Assembly: GCA_963971535.1 (NCBI GenBank)
Contig: OZ020594.1
Location: 116,719,127 to 116,783,126, forward strand
From: Notolepis coatsorum
Taxonomy: Eukaryota; Chordata; Actinopteri; Aulopiformes; Paralepididae
Direction: 5' to 3'
Length of the DNA stretch: 64,000 nt
In this document: positions 12,199 through 22,053 of the stretch, in pieces
Position numbering within the stretch: position 1 is the first letter of the stretch
How the letters are laid out: each line of letters opens with the position of its first letter
Notes under the pieces: model-generated
The model's input: the letters and a program-made list of their open reading frames with translations, nothing else
Database searches by the model: none
Told to the model about the DNA's origin: nothing
Position numbers and translations under genes: made by a program

Positions 12199-14634
12199 CT
12201 ACTCTGGTTTAGAGAAAAGACGGACATCTTTACAGTATTTGTGTTGAGAAAGCATTTTGACTTGGTCATAGAGCATGCATTCCGTCCGTAACTGGTCTCG
12301 GGACCATGCTGCGCATTTGGCTGCCAGACGGTTACCACCTGGTACACCGATGAATAGCTTTTCAAGCAGTAAGCCTGATCTTTGCCTAGGCGTTCCACGT
12401 ATGACTGATTCTGCTGCAACAGTGAGAGACAAGCTCCCGTCTCGCACCTGTGGGATTAGTTTCTCCACCATATTTTCCCCTGGATCTTGACCGGGGATTC
12501 TTACTTCCATTTCCATCATTTGGGCCATTGAAGCCCCTTCGGGGACCTCCAGTCCTTTGAGGTGTCTCAAAATGCGAGCGGCCTCCGGGTCATCATAGAG
12601 AGGTGACCCATGGAAAATCTGAGCACACTTATGGATATAAGCAGCCTGGGTCTCCCCTCGAAGCATTTCTGGGGCCAGTTTTTTGAGCACTTGGGTTTTG
12701 CTTAACAATTCTTGTGCTTTGTTGCTTTCTCCATATTGGGTGCTGTCACGCAGACTCCTGCCTGTATGTGAACTCTTTCCTCTCGGTCGGTAAATGTCTC
12801 CGGGAGATTGGGCTAGTATGGAGTGAGGGCTCACTTCCGGTCGGTGTTCCTCTGTGCTGTGTCTCAGGGCTCGGATTGGGCTTATGGACGGGGCCTCGTT
12901 CAACCAGTTTCTTTCTCTCTTGGCTATTTCAGCCATGGCCCTGTCTAGCTTGTACACCTGTTCACGTAGTATGTCATAGCCTGCATGTAAGTGTGCATGC
13001 TTGTATGGTTCTGTTACCCCAGGGTGAGACAACACTTTTTCTGCCACGGGTGACCGGGCTAAGGCCTGAGCCGTTCCCCATCTCACGGGATATGCTGGCA
13101 TAATATCCCCTGTTTTCTTTCCTTCCAAGTCTCCTTCACTCTCTTCGGAGACGTCCTCCAATCCTGAGCTCCAGGTCAAGCCCGAGGGTGACTGAAAGGT
13201 GGTGCCTTTCAGAGTAGGCCCCTTGCCTATAGGTCTCAGTTTGACCGGTTTCGCTCTCTTGTTTCGAGGTCTAGGAGGTTCGCCCCTCGGGTACCGAACT
13301 CTCTCCCTAGATCTTGATCGAGATGAAGACTTGGAGGATGCTCTGGAGCTTGACCTATCCCGGTCTCCCTCCATTCCTGAGTCCTGATTTAGGTCAGTAT
13401 ACTCCTGTTCGCTACTTGCTGGGTCGTCCCCTGAGTCCGGGGGACGGCCTAGAAGTCTATGGATACTCCTGGCCTGAGATCGCGCAGGTTCCGCCTTTTC
13501 AGGTTCGAACGGTACTGTCGGTCTCCTGGGTGTGGATGATCTCCCTCTCTCCGCTGCTCGGGAGGAGTTCTGGGAGTTGGACCTTTCTTTCCTGGGTACG
13601 GGTCCCGATCCCTTAGGGTTCGGAGGGGGAGTGAGAGGTACCAATGCAGGCTCATCGTCCTCGTCTTCCTCACCCTCCCCGGCTCTATCCACGGCCAGGG
13701 TTATTGACTCATGGTCCCTAGGTTCCATCATGAGACGGATCTCCGTGTGCCCTGCACTCCTTAGGCTTGAGATCGCGCTGATTACAGCTTTCCCCAACCA
13801 TATGCCTCTTTGGCCATATCCTCGAGACCTGCCCCACATCAGGTTTATGGCTAGTCGGTAGGGCATGTCCTTAGTACCGTGGCCAGCATAGATTTCCCTT
13901 TTCTGCAGTAGTTCCTTTATACGGGACACCAGTCTGTCCCAGTTTATGTGTGAGGACTCTATCTCCTTGTATTGGTCTTGACTTAGTGTCACATGGACAA
14001 TTTTCTCCGCGTGAAACACCTCATAATCACACTCTGTGATTACTGCCTTGCCTGGTTTCAGGGGCTTTTTGGTCCTTTTTTCCATTACCTGTTTCCTCAG
14101 GTTTCGGTAGTAAGAGCCTCCTGCCGTTACCATGCTTGTTTCCCATCTACCATAGTTCGTCAATGACGGTCCAGTGAAGGTGAGGATTGACCATGGTGTA
14201 TCAGAGTTATCGGTCCAGACTGAGTGGTTAGTGACTGTTATGTTTGGTGATTGTCTGTGAGACCTTGTAGATGTCACTCTCACCCCTGAGTGTTCACCAC
14301 GGGGAGATATATAGGTTGCTCTCGCTTGCCTCACTTCCTCATGACCACGTGGTCCTGGGCTTATGCACTGCAGGGAGTGATCTCGCTCCTGCAGCTCCTT
14401 CAGCTCCTCCTCAAACTCCTCCTTCTCCAGACGAGACTGCAGCAGCTCCTGTTTGGTGCTTCGCAGTTCGTCTCTGGTGGTGTGGAACTGCTCCATCCAG
14501 TGGGCACTCTCGTCCCTGCAGTCCTCTAGCTGCTGCTGCAGGGAGCGCACCGAGGTGTTCACACGCTGCCGCTCTGCCTCGATACCTGCCAGAGACTGGG
14601 ACACCTGCTCCATGCTGCTCCTCAGCCTCTCCAT
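12199..14634 (-). CDS. Gag-like protein with cingulin-derived coiled-coil N-terminus (811 aa)
   Basis: Intact ORF, the only coding region of the LTR element. Residues 1-89 are a coiled coil that matches the rod of vertebrate cingulin (e.g. ..[21 protein letters not shown]..). Residues ~90-320 contain a compact, tryptophan- and arginine-rich region ([29 protein letters not shown]) that may be matrix-like. An acidic stretch ([10 protein letters not shown]) follows, then a long Pro/Arg/Ser-rich region with [19 protein letters not shown]. The last ~120 residues are helix-rich and capsid-like ([19 protein letters not shown]). There is no zinc knuckle. The Gag call is inferred from position after the primer site and overall make-up; I do not recognise a named family. 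The first Met may not be the natural start because cingulin-like codons continue upstream in another frame. Confidence 0.8.
   Translation of the reverse strand: [811 protein letters not shown]
13280..13450 (-). other. RS-rich segment of the Gag-like ORF
   Basis: Encodes [20 protein letters not shown] followed by alternating Ser/Arg ([20 protein letters not shown]). RS-rich stretches often bind RNA, so it may replace the missing zinc knuckle in packaging; this is inference. It is the source of the copies at 10300-11050. Confidence 0.6.
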
Positions 14635-14770
14635 GTCGGTGCTGTACTGCTCCCTGAGGGTCTCGGATCTCCCGGTCGTGCGTGGCCACCTCGTCCTTCA
14701 GCGCCCCCTTCAGGGCCGTGAGCTCCCGCTCCCGCTGCCTCAGCGTCTCCTGGAGCTGGAGGTTGTCATC
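14368..14770 (-). pseudogene. Captured cingulin (CGN) rod fragment
   Basis: On the minus strand 14770-14640 encodes [20 protein letters not shown] and ALKDEVATHDREIRD, then a one-base shift, then from about 14655 [18 protein letters not shown] and onward to [15 protein letters not shown] (14368). The order and spacing correspond to one continuous stretch of the cingulin coiled-coil rod as I remember it ([36 protein letters not shown]). Cingulin is a cytoplasmic tight-junction protein. No intron interrupts the ~400 bp, which suggests capture from spliced RNA, though a single-exon origin is not excluded. The last two thirds are in frame with the Gag-like ORF. Paracingulin is the alternative source. 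Confidence 0.82.
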
Positions 14771-14799
14771 CAGTTAGCATTCAGTTCACTCCTGGCTTG

Positions 14800-15190
14800 T
14801 TGGCGGATGGCGAGCTAGTTAGCTTCCGTCTGGCTAAAGCCAGCTCATGGGTGTTAGCACTGGCTTGTTAGCCGATGTAGTGCTAGTTAGCTTCCGTCTG
14901 GCCAGCTCATGGGTCTTCCGTCTGGCTAGGGCCAGCTCATGGGTGTTAGCACTGGCTTGTTAGCCGATGTAGTGCTAGTTAGCTTCCGTCTGGCCAGCTC
15001 ATGGGTCTTCCGTCTGGCTAGGGCCAGCTCATGGGTGTTAGCACTGGCTTGTTAGCCGATGTAGTGCTAGTTAGCTTCCGTCTGGCTACGGCCAGCTCCT
15101 GGGTCTTCCGTCTAGCCAGCTCATGGGTCGCACCGTCTGGCTAGCTCATGGGTCTTAGCACTGGCTTGTTAGCCGATGTAGTGCTAGTTA
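14800..15190 (-). repeat. Tandem array, 92-bp unit, ~4 copies
   Basis: The phrase gtgttagcactggcttgtta starts at 14851, 14943 and 15035, and a variant copy at 15152. Units share tccgtctgg(c)cagctcatggg. It lies in the leader of the LTR element between the 81/82-bp array and the cingulin segment. Confidence 0.9.
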
Positions 15191-15204
15191 GCTTGCAGTT
15201 CTGT

Positions 15205-16315
15205 GAATTCGTTTTGGCTCGCTTCACATCCACACTCCGCTCCTTACAGGGTGTCTCTGGGCTAGGGAGCCCTCGCCTTTCTGTGTACGGCCGTTTTGGC
15301 TCGCTTCACATCCACACTCCGCTCCTTACAGGGTGTCTCTGGGCTAGGGAGCCCTCGCCTTTCTGTGAACGGCCGTTTTGGCTCGCTTCACATCCACACT
15401 CCGCTCCTTACAGGGTGTCTCTGGGCTAGGGAGCCCTCGCCTTTCTGTGAACGGCCGTTTTGGCTCGCTTCACATCCACACTCCGCTCCTTACAGGGTGT
15501 CTCTGGGCTAGGGAGCCCTCGCCTTTCTGTGAACGGCCGTTTTGGCTCGCTTCACATCCACACTCCGCTCCTTACAGGGTGTCTCTGGGCTAGGGAGCCC
15601 TCGCCTTTCTGTGAACGGCCGTTTTGGCTCGCTTCACATCCACACTCCGCTCATACAAAGTGTCTCTGGGCTAGGGAGCCCTCGCCTTTCTGTGAACGGC
15701 CGTTTTGGCTCGCTTCACATCCACACTCCGCTCATACAAAGTGTCTCTGGGCTAGGGAGCCCTCGCCTTTCTGTGAACGGCCGTTTTGGCTCGCTTCACA
15801 TCCACACTCCGCTCATACAAAGTGTCTCTGGGCTAGGGAGCCCTCGCCTTTCTGTGAACGGCCGTTTTGGCTCGCTTCACATCCACACTCCGCTCATACA
15901 AAGTGTCTCTGGGCTAGGGAGCCCTCGCCTTTCTGTGAACGGCCGTTTTGGCTCGCTTCACATCCACACTCCGCTCATACAAAGTGTCTCTGGGCTAGGG
16001 AGCCCTCGCCTTTCTGTGAACGGCCGTTTTGGCTCGCTTCACATCCACACTCCGCTCATACAAAGTGTCTCTGGGCTAGGGAGCCCTCGCCTTTCTGTGA
16101 ACGGCCGTTTTGGCTCGCTTCACATCCACACTCCGCTCATACAAAGTGTCTCTGGGCTAGGGAGCCCTCGCCTTTCTGTGAACGGCCGTTTTGGCTCGCT
16201 TCACATCCACACTCCGCTCATACAAAGTGTCTCTGGGCTAGGGAGCCCTCGCCTTTCTGTGAACGGCCGTTTTGGCTCGCTTCACATCCACACTCCGCTC
16301 ATACAAAGTGTCTCT
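15205..16315 (-). repeat. Tandem array, 82/81-bp unit, 14 copies, two subtypes
   Basis: The marker gttttggctcgcttcacatc occurs at 15211, 15293, 15375, 15457, 15539, 15621 (82-bp spacing) and then 15702 to 16269 at 81-bp spacing. The left units read ctccttacagggtgtctctg, the right units ctcatacaaagtgtctctg. Because 82 is not a multiple of 3, frames drift and the open frames through it are artefacts. In element orientation it is in the 5' leader, after the primer site. Confidence 0.97.
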
Positions 16316-16571
16316 CTAAACTGCCAGACATTTTAGAGAGAGGGTTTTCTTTACCCCTTTTTTTTTTTTTTTTTAATCCAATTTTGCGGGCTCAACCGCT
16401 CCACCAGCAATGCCCCCACTATGCAGATGCCTTTAATTTGCCACTGCTCTCCATCGAGGGCCCTACAGATCAATATCCTTTGACTGGTGTATTCTAAAAC
16501 TCGGTTCTCCGTTTTTTTTTTTTCAATATTTCTAGTTTATTTTATTTTGGCTGTTATCTTACCGATCTCAG

Positions 16572-16589
16572 CCCTAACCAGGGACGCCA
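16572..16589 (-). promoter_or_regulatory. Primer-binding site, tRNA-Asn type
   Basis: Directly next to the LTR edge (U5 ends ...TTCAACA) the minus strand reads TGGCGTCCCTGGTTAGGG. The first 12 bases are the complement of the tRNA-Asn 3' end (CCAGGGACG plus CCA). It fixes element polarity and the LTR boundary. Confidence 0.8.
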
Positions 16590-18222
16590 TGTTGAAAGCT
16601 ACAGGTCGCCTCTATACATCTCAATCACCTACTCGAGATATAAACCTGCGGCCGCTCGATATCCCCCGGCGAGGTGCTAAACTCACCAAGTTCTCGAGTC
16701 AATTTACTATTTCTGTCTAGATTACTTCAAGTCACTGGTCTTGTGATATCCAGTTGATATGAAATGTAATCATGAAGAGTTGTTAATCTCTTCTTGTTTG
16801 AAATAAACCGAATATTTTGTTTAGGAGAACTATTATATCATGTAATAAAAATAATATTATTATTATCATTATCATCATTTTACGAAAGGGCTTGTAATAC
16901 TGCTCATTTGAAAGCTTGGTTGTATTACTACTTTTTTAATAAGTATTACCACTGTACTAACACGTAATCATTGTTTGCACTCCCCGGCCTTCTTTGTCCT
17001 CCTCCTCCTCCTTCAACGGAACCGACCGTCTGACCCTGCAGTGATTCAGACGGTCGAGGTCCCACACAAGACAGAGTCAGTCTGGACACAGAGACACCGG
17101 AACCCGCAAACAACACTCATCTACATGCTTAGTATTTCTTATCAGTACATAGCATATACATATATAAATATATATATTTTAGCTGAAAAGCATTAACCAG
17201 TCAATTGATTCAATCTGTATTTCATTACATAGTCACCTCAGAGGAAATCAAGGCGCGGCTGGTATTTGCTGGCAGGGATCAGTCCAAGAACTCAATGGAT
17301 TATAAAAAGTCATCTTTATTTCAATGAAGTTACAGAAAAAGACTAAATAAAAAATATCCATTACAGTTTTAAAAGATTATATAAAAACAAAACATGTCAT
17401 CTGCATCTTGGTCTTCCAAGTCACACACTGGTAAAAACTTCAAAATCTCTCAAAGAAGTCTGTAGGCACCATTCTTCTTCTCTCTCCTTCTCCGTGTAAA
17501 AATCCCCCTGTGCTCTCGCCAGTTGGCCCTTTTTATAAGGTCCGTCACGTCACGCCATCATCAGTACATAGCTCCAATCACTGTACAGTACGTGTCATAT
17601 CCCTCCTTCAGTTATTTGTTACTTTGCAGTTACATATCAAATCAAGTAATTCATAAGAATACAATGCCCCTCTGACTAGAGCTCCCTCTTCTTGGCCTTG
17701 CATTCCAGCCGGTCACTTCCCTACTGCCTGGGGCCTCTTTCGTTCTGAGACGAGGACGAGGCAGACTGCCGTAATATATCTTACATAGCCCACCACATAC
17801 ATATACAGATATATACAGGTACAATAGGTTACAGGTACAATACAGTACTCGGTGTACTATATTACATTAGTTTACATTACATTATAGTCATTATAGTCTG
17901 CTCTCCTCTCCTTCCTCTTCTGATTCAAGACTTCAACCAGCAACCCTTCCCGTCTGAAGGGGTTAACATTACACAGCTCTTTCTCCTCTGTCTCTGTCTC
18001 TCTCCTCTCCAGAGGCCCACATTCCGCTGGTTCACTCCCTTTTCACAGCTTTTCACAGACATTTTCTATGGAGACATTTAAAGGCTCAGTTCCATTTTTT
18101 TATAAGTAGAGCCATCATAGAGCTGTCTTTCCAGAGTTCAGTTTAAAGATTTATAATGGTCATATAGGAACGACCCAGGATGTCATTGTCAAAAAGTGTC
18201 ACTTGTTCTGTGGCACTTCTCA
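16590..18222 (-). repeat. 5' LTR of the gag-only element
   Basis: Offset by exactly 8,325 bp from the left LTR over its entire 1,633-bp length with no indel. It supplies the promoter for leftward transcription. Confidence 0.95.
17529..17538 (-). promoter_or_regulatory. LTR TATA box with upstream CRE-like site
   Basis: Minus-strand TATAAAAAGG, preceded ~10 bp upstream by TGACGTGACG (17545-17554 region). A strong pol II core promoter by appearance; activity not shown. Confidence 0.6.
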
Positions 18223-18342
18223 GTTATTTGAATGATTTCCTTGGCGTTTCTAGTTTTCAAGAAAAAGAAATCGATTAAAATCGTAAATCGGATTAAAAAA
18301 AAAATCTGGGATTTTATTTTTAGGCCATATCGCCCAGCCCTA

Positions 18343-18950
18343 ATGTAACGTTAAGCTAACATGTTGTCCAGTCCACATGTTCAAACCATGGGGTTTCAGT
18401 CAAGCGAACTGCAGTGCACAACCCCCCCCCACACACACGCTACTGCTTCAATGTTACTTATGATCAACAAAGGCATTCGTTTTGTCGCATTAACCTTATA
18501 TAGTTACTCGTTCAATAACATCAGCATATTTACACGACCATAGCATTAGCAAGCATTGTTGGTCATTCATATCTCTCAGTTCCTTCCTTTGCTCAGAGAG
18601 CCCGTACTGAAGTACCCATTCTGCAATCTGTTAACGTTTTCAATCAGACAAATGTATAAAAAAGCTTTTATTATAACATTCATTGCAATAAAATCATTAT
18701 GCCTCGTTTGGTCCTCCTGTTATTAGCTCCGGTAAATTTGTGTTTGGTTCTCTCGTGTAACTTAGATCAATGGCGGACTTGCCGGAAGTAAAAAAAAAAA
18801 TTAATAAGCGCTTGCCGATTGGTGGTAAGAAAGCAGAGGTGGGTGCAAGCGGTGTGACGTAATTGGCAGAATCGACTGTCAATCAAAATTGTTCTGTTGT
18901 ACCTGGAGAACATGGGGCTTTGTTTGAGAGATGTGAGTGCTGTCCTGGAG
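18343..18950. other. Intergenic sequence with a short L2-like LINE end
   Basis: 18616-18652 (acccattctgcaatctgtta..gttttcaatca) matches the L2 3' end at 26189-26222, a short relic. No other gene or element recognised. The poly(A)-like run at ~18789 has no clear element attached. Confidence 0.45.
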
Positions 18951-19200
18951 TGTTGACCGGAGTGTTGGACGTCCCGTGATGAAGGCCGGGAGATTGTGAC
19001 CCCCTCTGCGTGCCCCCCTGTCTCCGGAGGTCTCGTAGTGGTGACCGGAGTGCCGGATGTCCCGCGATGATGTCGGGGAGTTCGCAACCCTCTCTGCGCC
19101 ACCCCCTATCTCCCTGTCTCCGGCTGTCCCTGAGCAACGACCGGAGTGTTGAATGTCCCGTGACTAAGACGGGGAGGACGTGACCCTCTTTGCGCTGCCC
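18940..19200 (+). repeat. Degenerate tandem repeat, ~90-100-bp unit, 3 copies
   Basis: Each unit carries 'gaccggagtgttg(g)a..gtcccgtgatga..gggga/cg..tgaccc' (starts near 18955, 19044 and 19139). Unrelated to neighbours as far as I can see. Confidence 0.7.
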
Positions 19201-19350
19201 CTGTGCCTCAAATAGATCCGCTATCAACTCTATCTTTAATCTTTCAAAATGTTCAGTTGCTATTGCTATTAGCTCTATCTTTAATCTTTCAAAATGTACA
19301 GTTGCTATTGCATGCACTCATCTGTGTTTCACCACACACATGAGTGCATG

Positions 19351-20326
19351 TAGGCCTGCCACGATAACACATTTTGCTGGGCGATTAATTGCCCCCGAAA
19401 ATATCGCGATAAGCGATATTATTGCGACCGGTTAGAGAATTTTTTTTTTGAAATTTATTTCCCCAAACTTTTATTTTGAAGCCCACCGCTCCGTCTTTTC
19501 CGGTGTTTAGACTTTTATTTTGAAGCCCACCGACCGGACCGGAAGTATTGTTGTGATTATCCTAAGCAGAAACTATGAGCCGACAACGTGGGCTAATGAT
19601 ATGATGTTTTTGAGCTAAGTTAATGATAAAACAAATTGTTGGTGAACAACTAACTTTAGGTTAGTTTTAACGTTAGCTACTAACGTTAGATGCAGCTACT
19701 ACAGGCAATCAACGATGAGGAGGAAGCGTCAAAGCAGTATATAATATAATAGCTGTGGTGCGTAAGCACTGCAGCACGACTCGAAACTACCGGAGTGTTA
19801 TAATAAATTAATTCATGTTTAACTTGTCCCCGTGTCCAGTCCTTTGACTAGCCCCACCCGTTAATTGTAAACAATGATGCATGTAATTGTATTAACGTTA
19901 TTCTGTGTTGTACTTGTAGCTATGCTATACGTTGTATTTCGTTTGTAGCTAATGTTGTTAGCATTGAATGAGCATCAACGAACGCTAGATCTTTAATCTT
20001 TATTTAGCAGTCCAGTTTCTCCGGGCAGTAGCGAGTAACTACTTGGGTCTAAAAATAGCTAACGTTACACTACAAATAATGCTACTTGGTTAAAAGGAGC
20101 AACACTATTGAGAAATGTCTATGTGGCGTTGCCCCACGGAGCTCCCGTGCTGTACTCTAGTAACGTCAGTGGCCCGCCTCCCAACACGGACAGTGACTGA
20201 GGGGCACTGGTTCCGCCTCATTAAAACAAACGCGCAAATAGCAATTAATCGCGCCCGTCAAAATCATTGCATTCATTTTAATTATCGCAGCAATTAATCG
20301 ATTTATTGCTTATCGCGGCAGGCCTA
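19351..20326. mobile_element. hAT element, non-autonomous, TSD AGTGCATG
   Basis: Ends TAGGCCTGCCACGATAAC and CTTATCGCGGCAGGCCTA are inverted repeats; AGTGCATG is duplicated at 19343-19350 and 20327-20334. Subterminal 'atcgcgataagcgatatt' motifs at both ends. No transposase ORF. Confidence 0.93.
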
Positions 20327-20384
20327 AGTGCATGCTTACCAACTGTCCGTCTGCAACACTACTATCACCAACATCTAAGAAGGG

Positions 20385-20690
20385 AGATCCCCCCTTGAAT
20401 GGCCCTTCTAAGGTTTCTCTCCTCCACACTGCCTGTGGAGCTTTTTTCCCTATTGTTAGGTTTTAGTGAGTTTTTCCTTACCTTCGCGTGGGGTATGTCT
20501 GGGAGTGCTTGCATTCTTTCATTTATTTGCATTCATCTAAAAATGTTTGGACCTTATGGTGTTCTTGTTCTGTTCTTGACTTATTGTTATGTTTTCTTCT
20601 TGACTTGTTTAAAGAAGACCTGTACGGCCCATGGGGACATTAACGTGTGTTGTCGGGCCCTATAAATAAATTTGATTTGATTTGATTTGT
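20385..20690 (+). mobile_element. LINE 3' end with (TTTGA)n tail
   Basis: Ends ...gggccctataaataaatttg followed by atttgatttgatttg, a short-unit tail typical of L2/CR1-group LINEs in fish. Preceding 'gagtttttccttacctt' resembles L2-family 3' UTRs. No coding portion. Confidence 0.55.
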
Positions 20691-20811
20691 TGCCATGCCT
20701 AAAATAATAGTCAAGCATAGGGCTAAAACGTTTTCTTAAAAACAATATATATTTGTGTTATATGAAAGAATGTTATAAAAGCTTTTCTATACATTTGATT
20801 GATTAAAAACT

Positions 20812-20965
20812 TTATTAACATATTGCAGAATGGGTACAATACAGTACAGCTCAATACAACAACTGCTAAGACTGGAGGATGAAGACCAGAAAAATACGTT
20901 CAGCTTGTTTACATAAGGGTCCTCCATTTTCAATTAATCAAAACATTTAGAGCCATACAAATATA
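20812..20965 (-). mobile_element. L2 LINE 3'-UTR fragment
   Basis: Matches 43610-43760 (cagaatgggtacaatacagt, ggtcctccattttcaatt), the 3' UTR of the L2 copy at 43537-48075, in the same orientation. Severely 5'-truncated. Confidence 0.8.
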
Positions 20966-21073
20966 CAGTAATATCATAAAAAAAAGATAAAAAAAAAAAA
21001 AAAGTACAATTTTTTTTTTATGATACAAATATCGGTATCGGCCGATTGTGTTAGTTGAACTATCGGTATCGGC

Positions 21074-21296
21074 CGCACATCGGGCGCCCCAACCGAACTG
21101 TAGGAGTCGCTGTTAACAACGACCCGGACCCACCCCACCAGCTTCTCCCACCCTCTAATACTGCCAATTGTATTAGTGTGAACGGCCAGCCAAGCTGGTG
21201 ACAACCCCGGAGCTGTGAGCTGGATTAGAACAGGCGAATCCTAGCGTCTCCGGGGTTGGTGACGAACGCAATCTCCGCTACGCCACCTGACCGCCG
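21074..21296 (-). mobile_element. tRNA-derived SINE, truncated
   Basis: Reading leftward, a tRNA-like head (ggcggtcaggtggcgtagcgg, B-box-like gttctaatcc) is followed by the body found at 26696-26910 (ggccgttcacactaatacaa, ggtgggtccgggtcgttg). The 3' half is missing. Confidence 0.85.
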
Positions 21297-21402
21297 CATG
21301 ATACAATCATTCTAAGGATTACGTGTGTAATACATTCGTTTTGTACACTAATTACAAGTTACCCAAAGGCATTTTTGAATACAGAAGAGGTATTATTTAG
21401 AA

Positions 21403-22045
21403 CAGACCTGGGCATTGTACGGCCCGCGTGAACAGACATTCTCAGTCATGACGTTTACCAAGTCCAGGTACAGATCCTCTCTCACTGATGAACATCTGGC
21501 AGCTGTGCTTCGCATCTCCACCTCAGACATGCAACCTGACTTTGATGGACTTGTTAAAGCTCAACAGAGACTGGATTTGTGAAATGTGACACTTGATATT
21601 TTTTTTTCTTTTTTTTGCACAGTTCTGAAAACATTAAATGTTTAATATAGGCATGTAAAGTAAAAAAGGCTACAAAACTGGGACACTTTTCTTTACACAG
21701 TTCAGTGACATGTCTTGTTTATTTTTGCTATAAGATGATGTGATGTCTTTAGAAAGCTAAGAAAATCCTTGTTTCAATAGTATATGAAACTCAAAATGCC
21801 CTTTGTTATTAATGTTTCACATTTTGTTTATTGAATAAATGATATTTTTGAAAGCTAACCTCACTTTTTAATTGCCAAATAATAACATACACTCTTACCA
21901 GGGGTCAAAACAATGCCATTTACTGCTTTTTATATAGAAATAAAATGTATATTATGCATAATTGAGTTTGGAATTTTGGCCCGGCCCCCCAACATATTTT
22001 CAGTTGCTCATTCGGCCCCCCGGGAAAAATAATTGCCCACCCCTG
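21403..22045 (+). mobile_element. hAT (Buster-like ends) with transposase C-terminus, TSD ATTTAGAA
   Basis: Bounded by CAGACCTGGGCATTG and CAATTGCCCACCCCTG-type ends (read AATTGCCCACCCCTG) with ATTTAGAA at 21395-21402 and 22046-22053. The plus strand at 21435-21582 encodes EQTFSVMTFTKSRYRSSLTD and DEHLAAVLRISTSDMQPDFD..LVKAQQRLDL, the dimerisation end of a hAT transposase of the GTF2IRD2/ZBED-like group. The rest of the gene is deleted. Confidence 0.9.
21430..21582 (+). pseudogene. hAT transposase C-terminal fragment
   Basis: About 50 codons ending in a natural stop (QQRLDL*). The motif 'EQTFSVMTFTKSRYRSSLTD' is the conserved hAT C-terminal segment. Catalytic residues are absent. Confidence 0.8.
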
Positions 22046-22053
22046 ATTTAGAA

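Larger units (their letters stand above)
8265..18222 (-). mobile_element. Retrovirus-like LTR element, gag-only, with captured cingulin segment
   Basis: Two direct repeats of 1,633 bp (8265-9897 and 16590-18222) bound it, each starting TG and ending CA, flanked by the 5-bp TSD GTTAT (8260-8264 and 18223-18227). Transcription is leftward: the right LTR is the 5' LTR and is followed by a primer site at 16572-16589. The interior (6.7 kb) has a long repeat-rich leader, one 811-codon Gag-like ORF, and 2.3 kb of non-coding 3' sequence. No protease, reverse transcriptase, integrase or envelope is visible, so it must be mobilised in trans. The LTRs look identical over all the stretches I compared, hence recent insertion. 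Confidence 0.92.
7919..18342. mobile_element. hAT MITE (about 460 bp) interrupted by a 10-kb LTR element
   Basis: Ends are TAGGGCTGGGCGATTAATCG and, at the right, ATATCGCCCAGCCCTA. The flanks are ATGTAACA (7911-7918) and ATGTAACG (18343-18350), an 8-bp TSD with one change. Its own sequence is 7919-8259 plus 18228-18342. The left part carries two ~100-bp imperfect repeats (..caatagggaaattcattcttgtttgat..). No transposase is present. Confidence 0.88.

Noticed and set aside
15460-16497. 345-codon open frame through the 81/82-bp array
   Set aside because: It is the tandem unit read in drifting frames; peptide periodicity follows the DNA repeat and no protein motif appears.
18767-19317. Minus-strand ORFs of 111 and 144 codons
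   Set aside because: They read through a three-copy degenerate repeat and show no recognisable domain.
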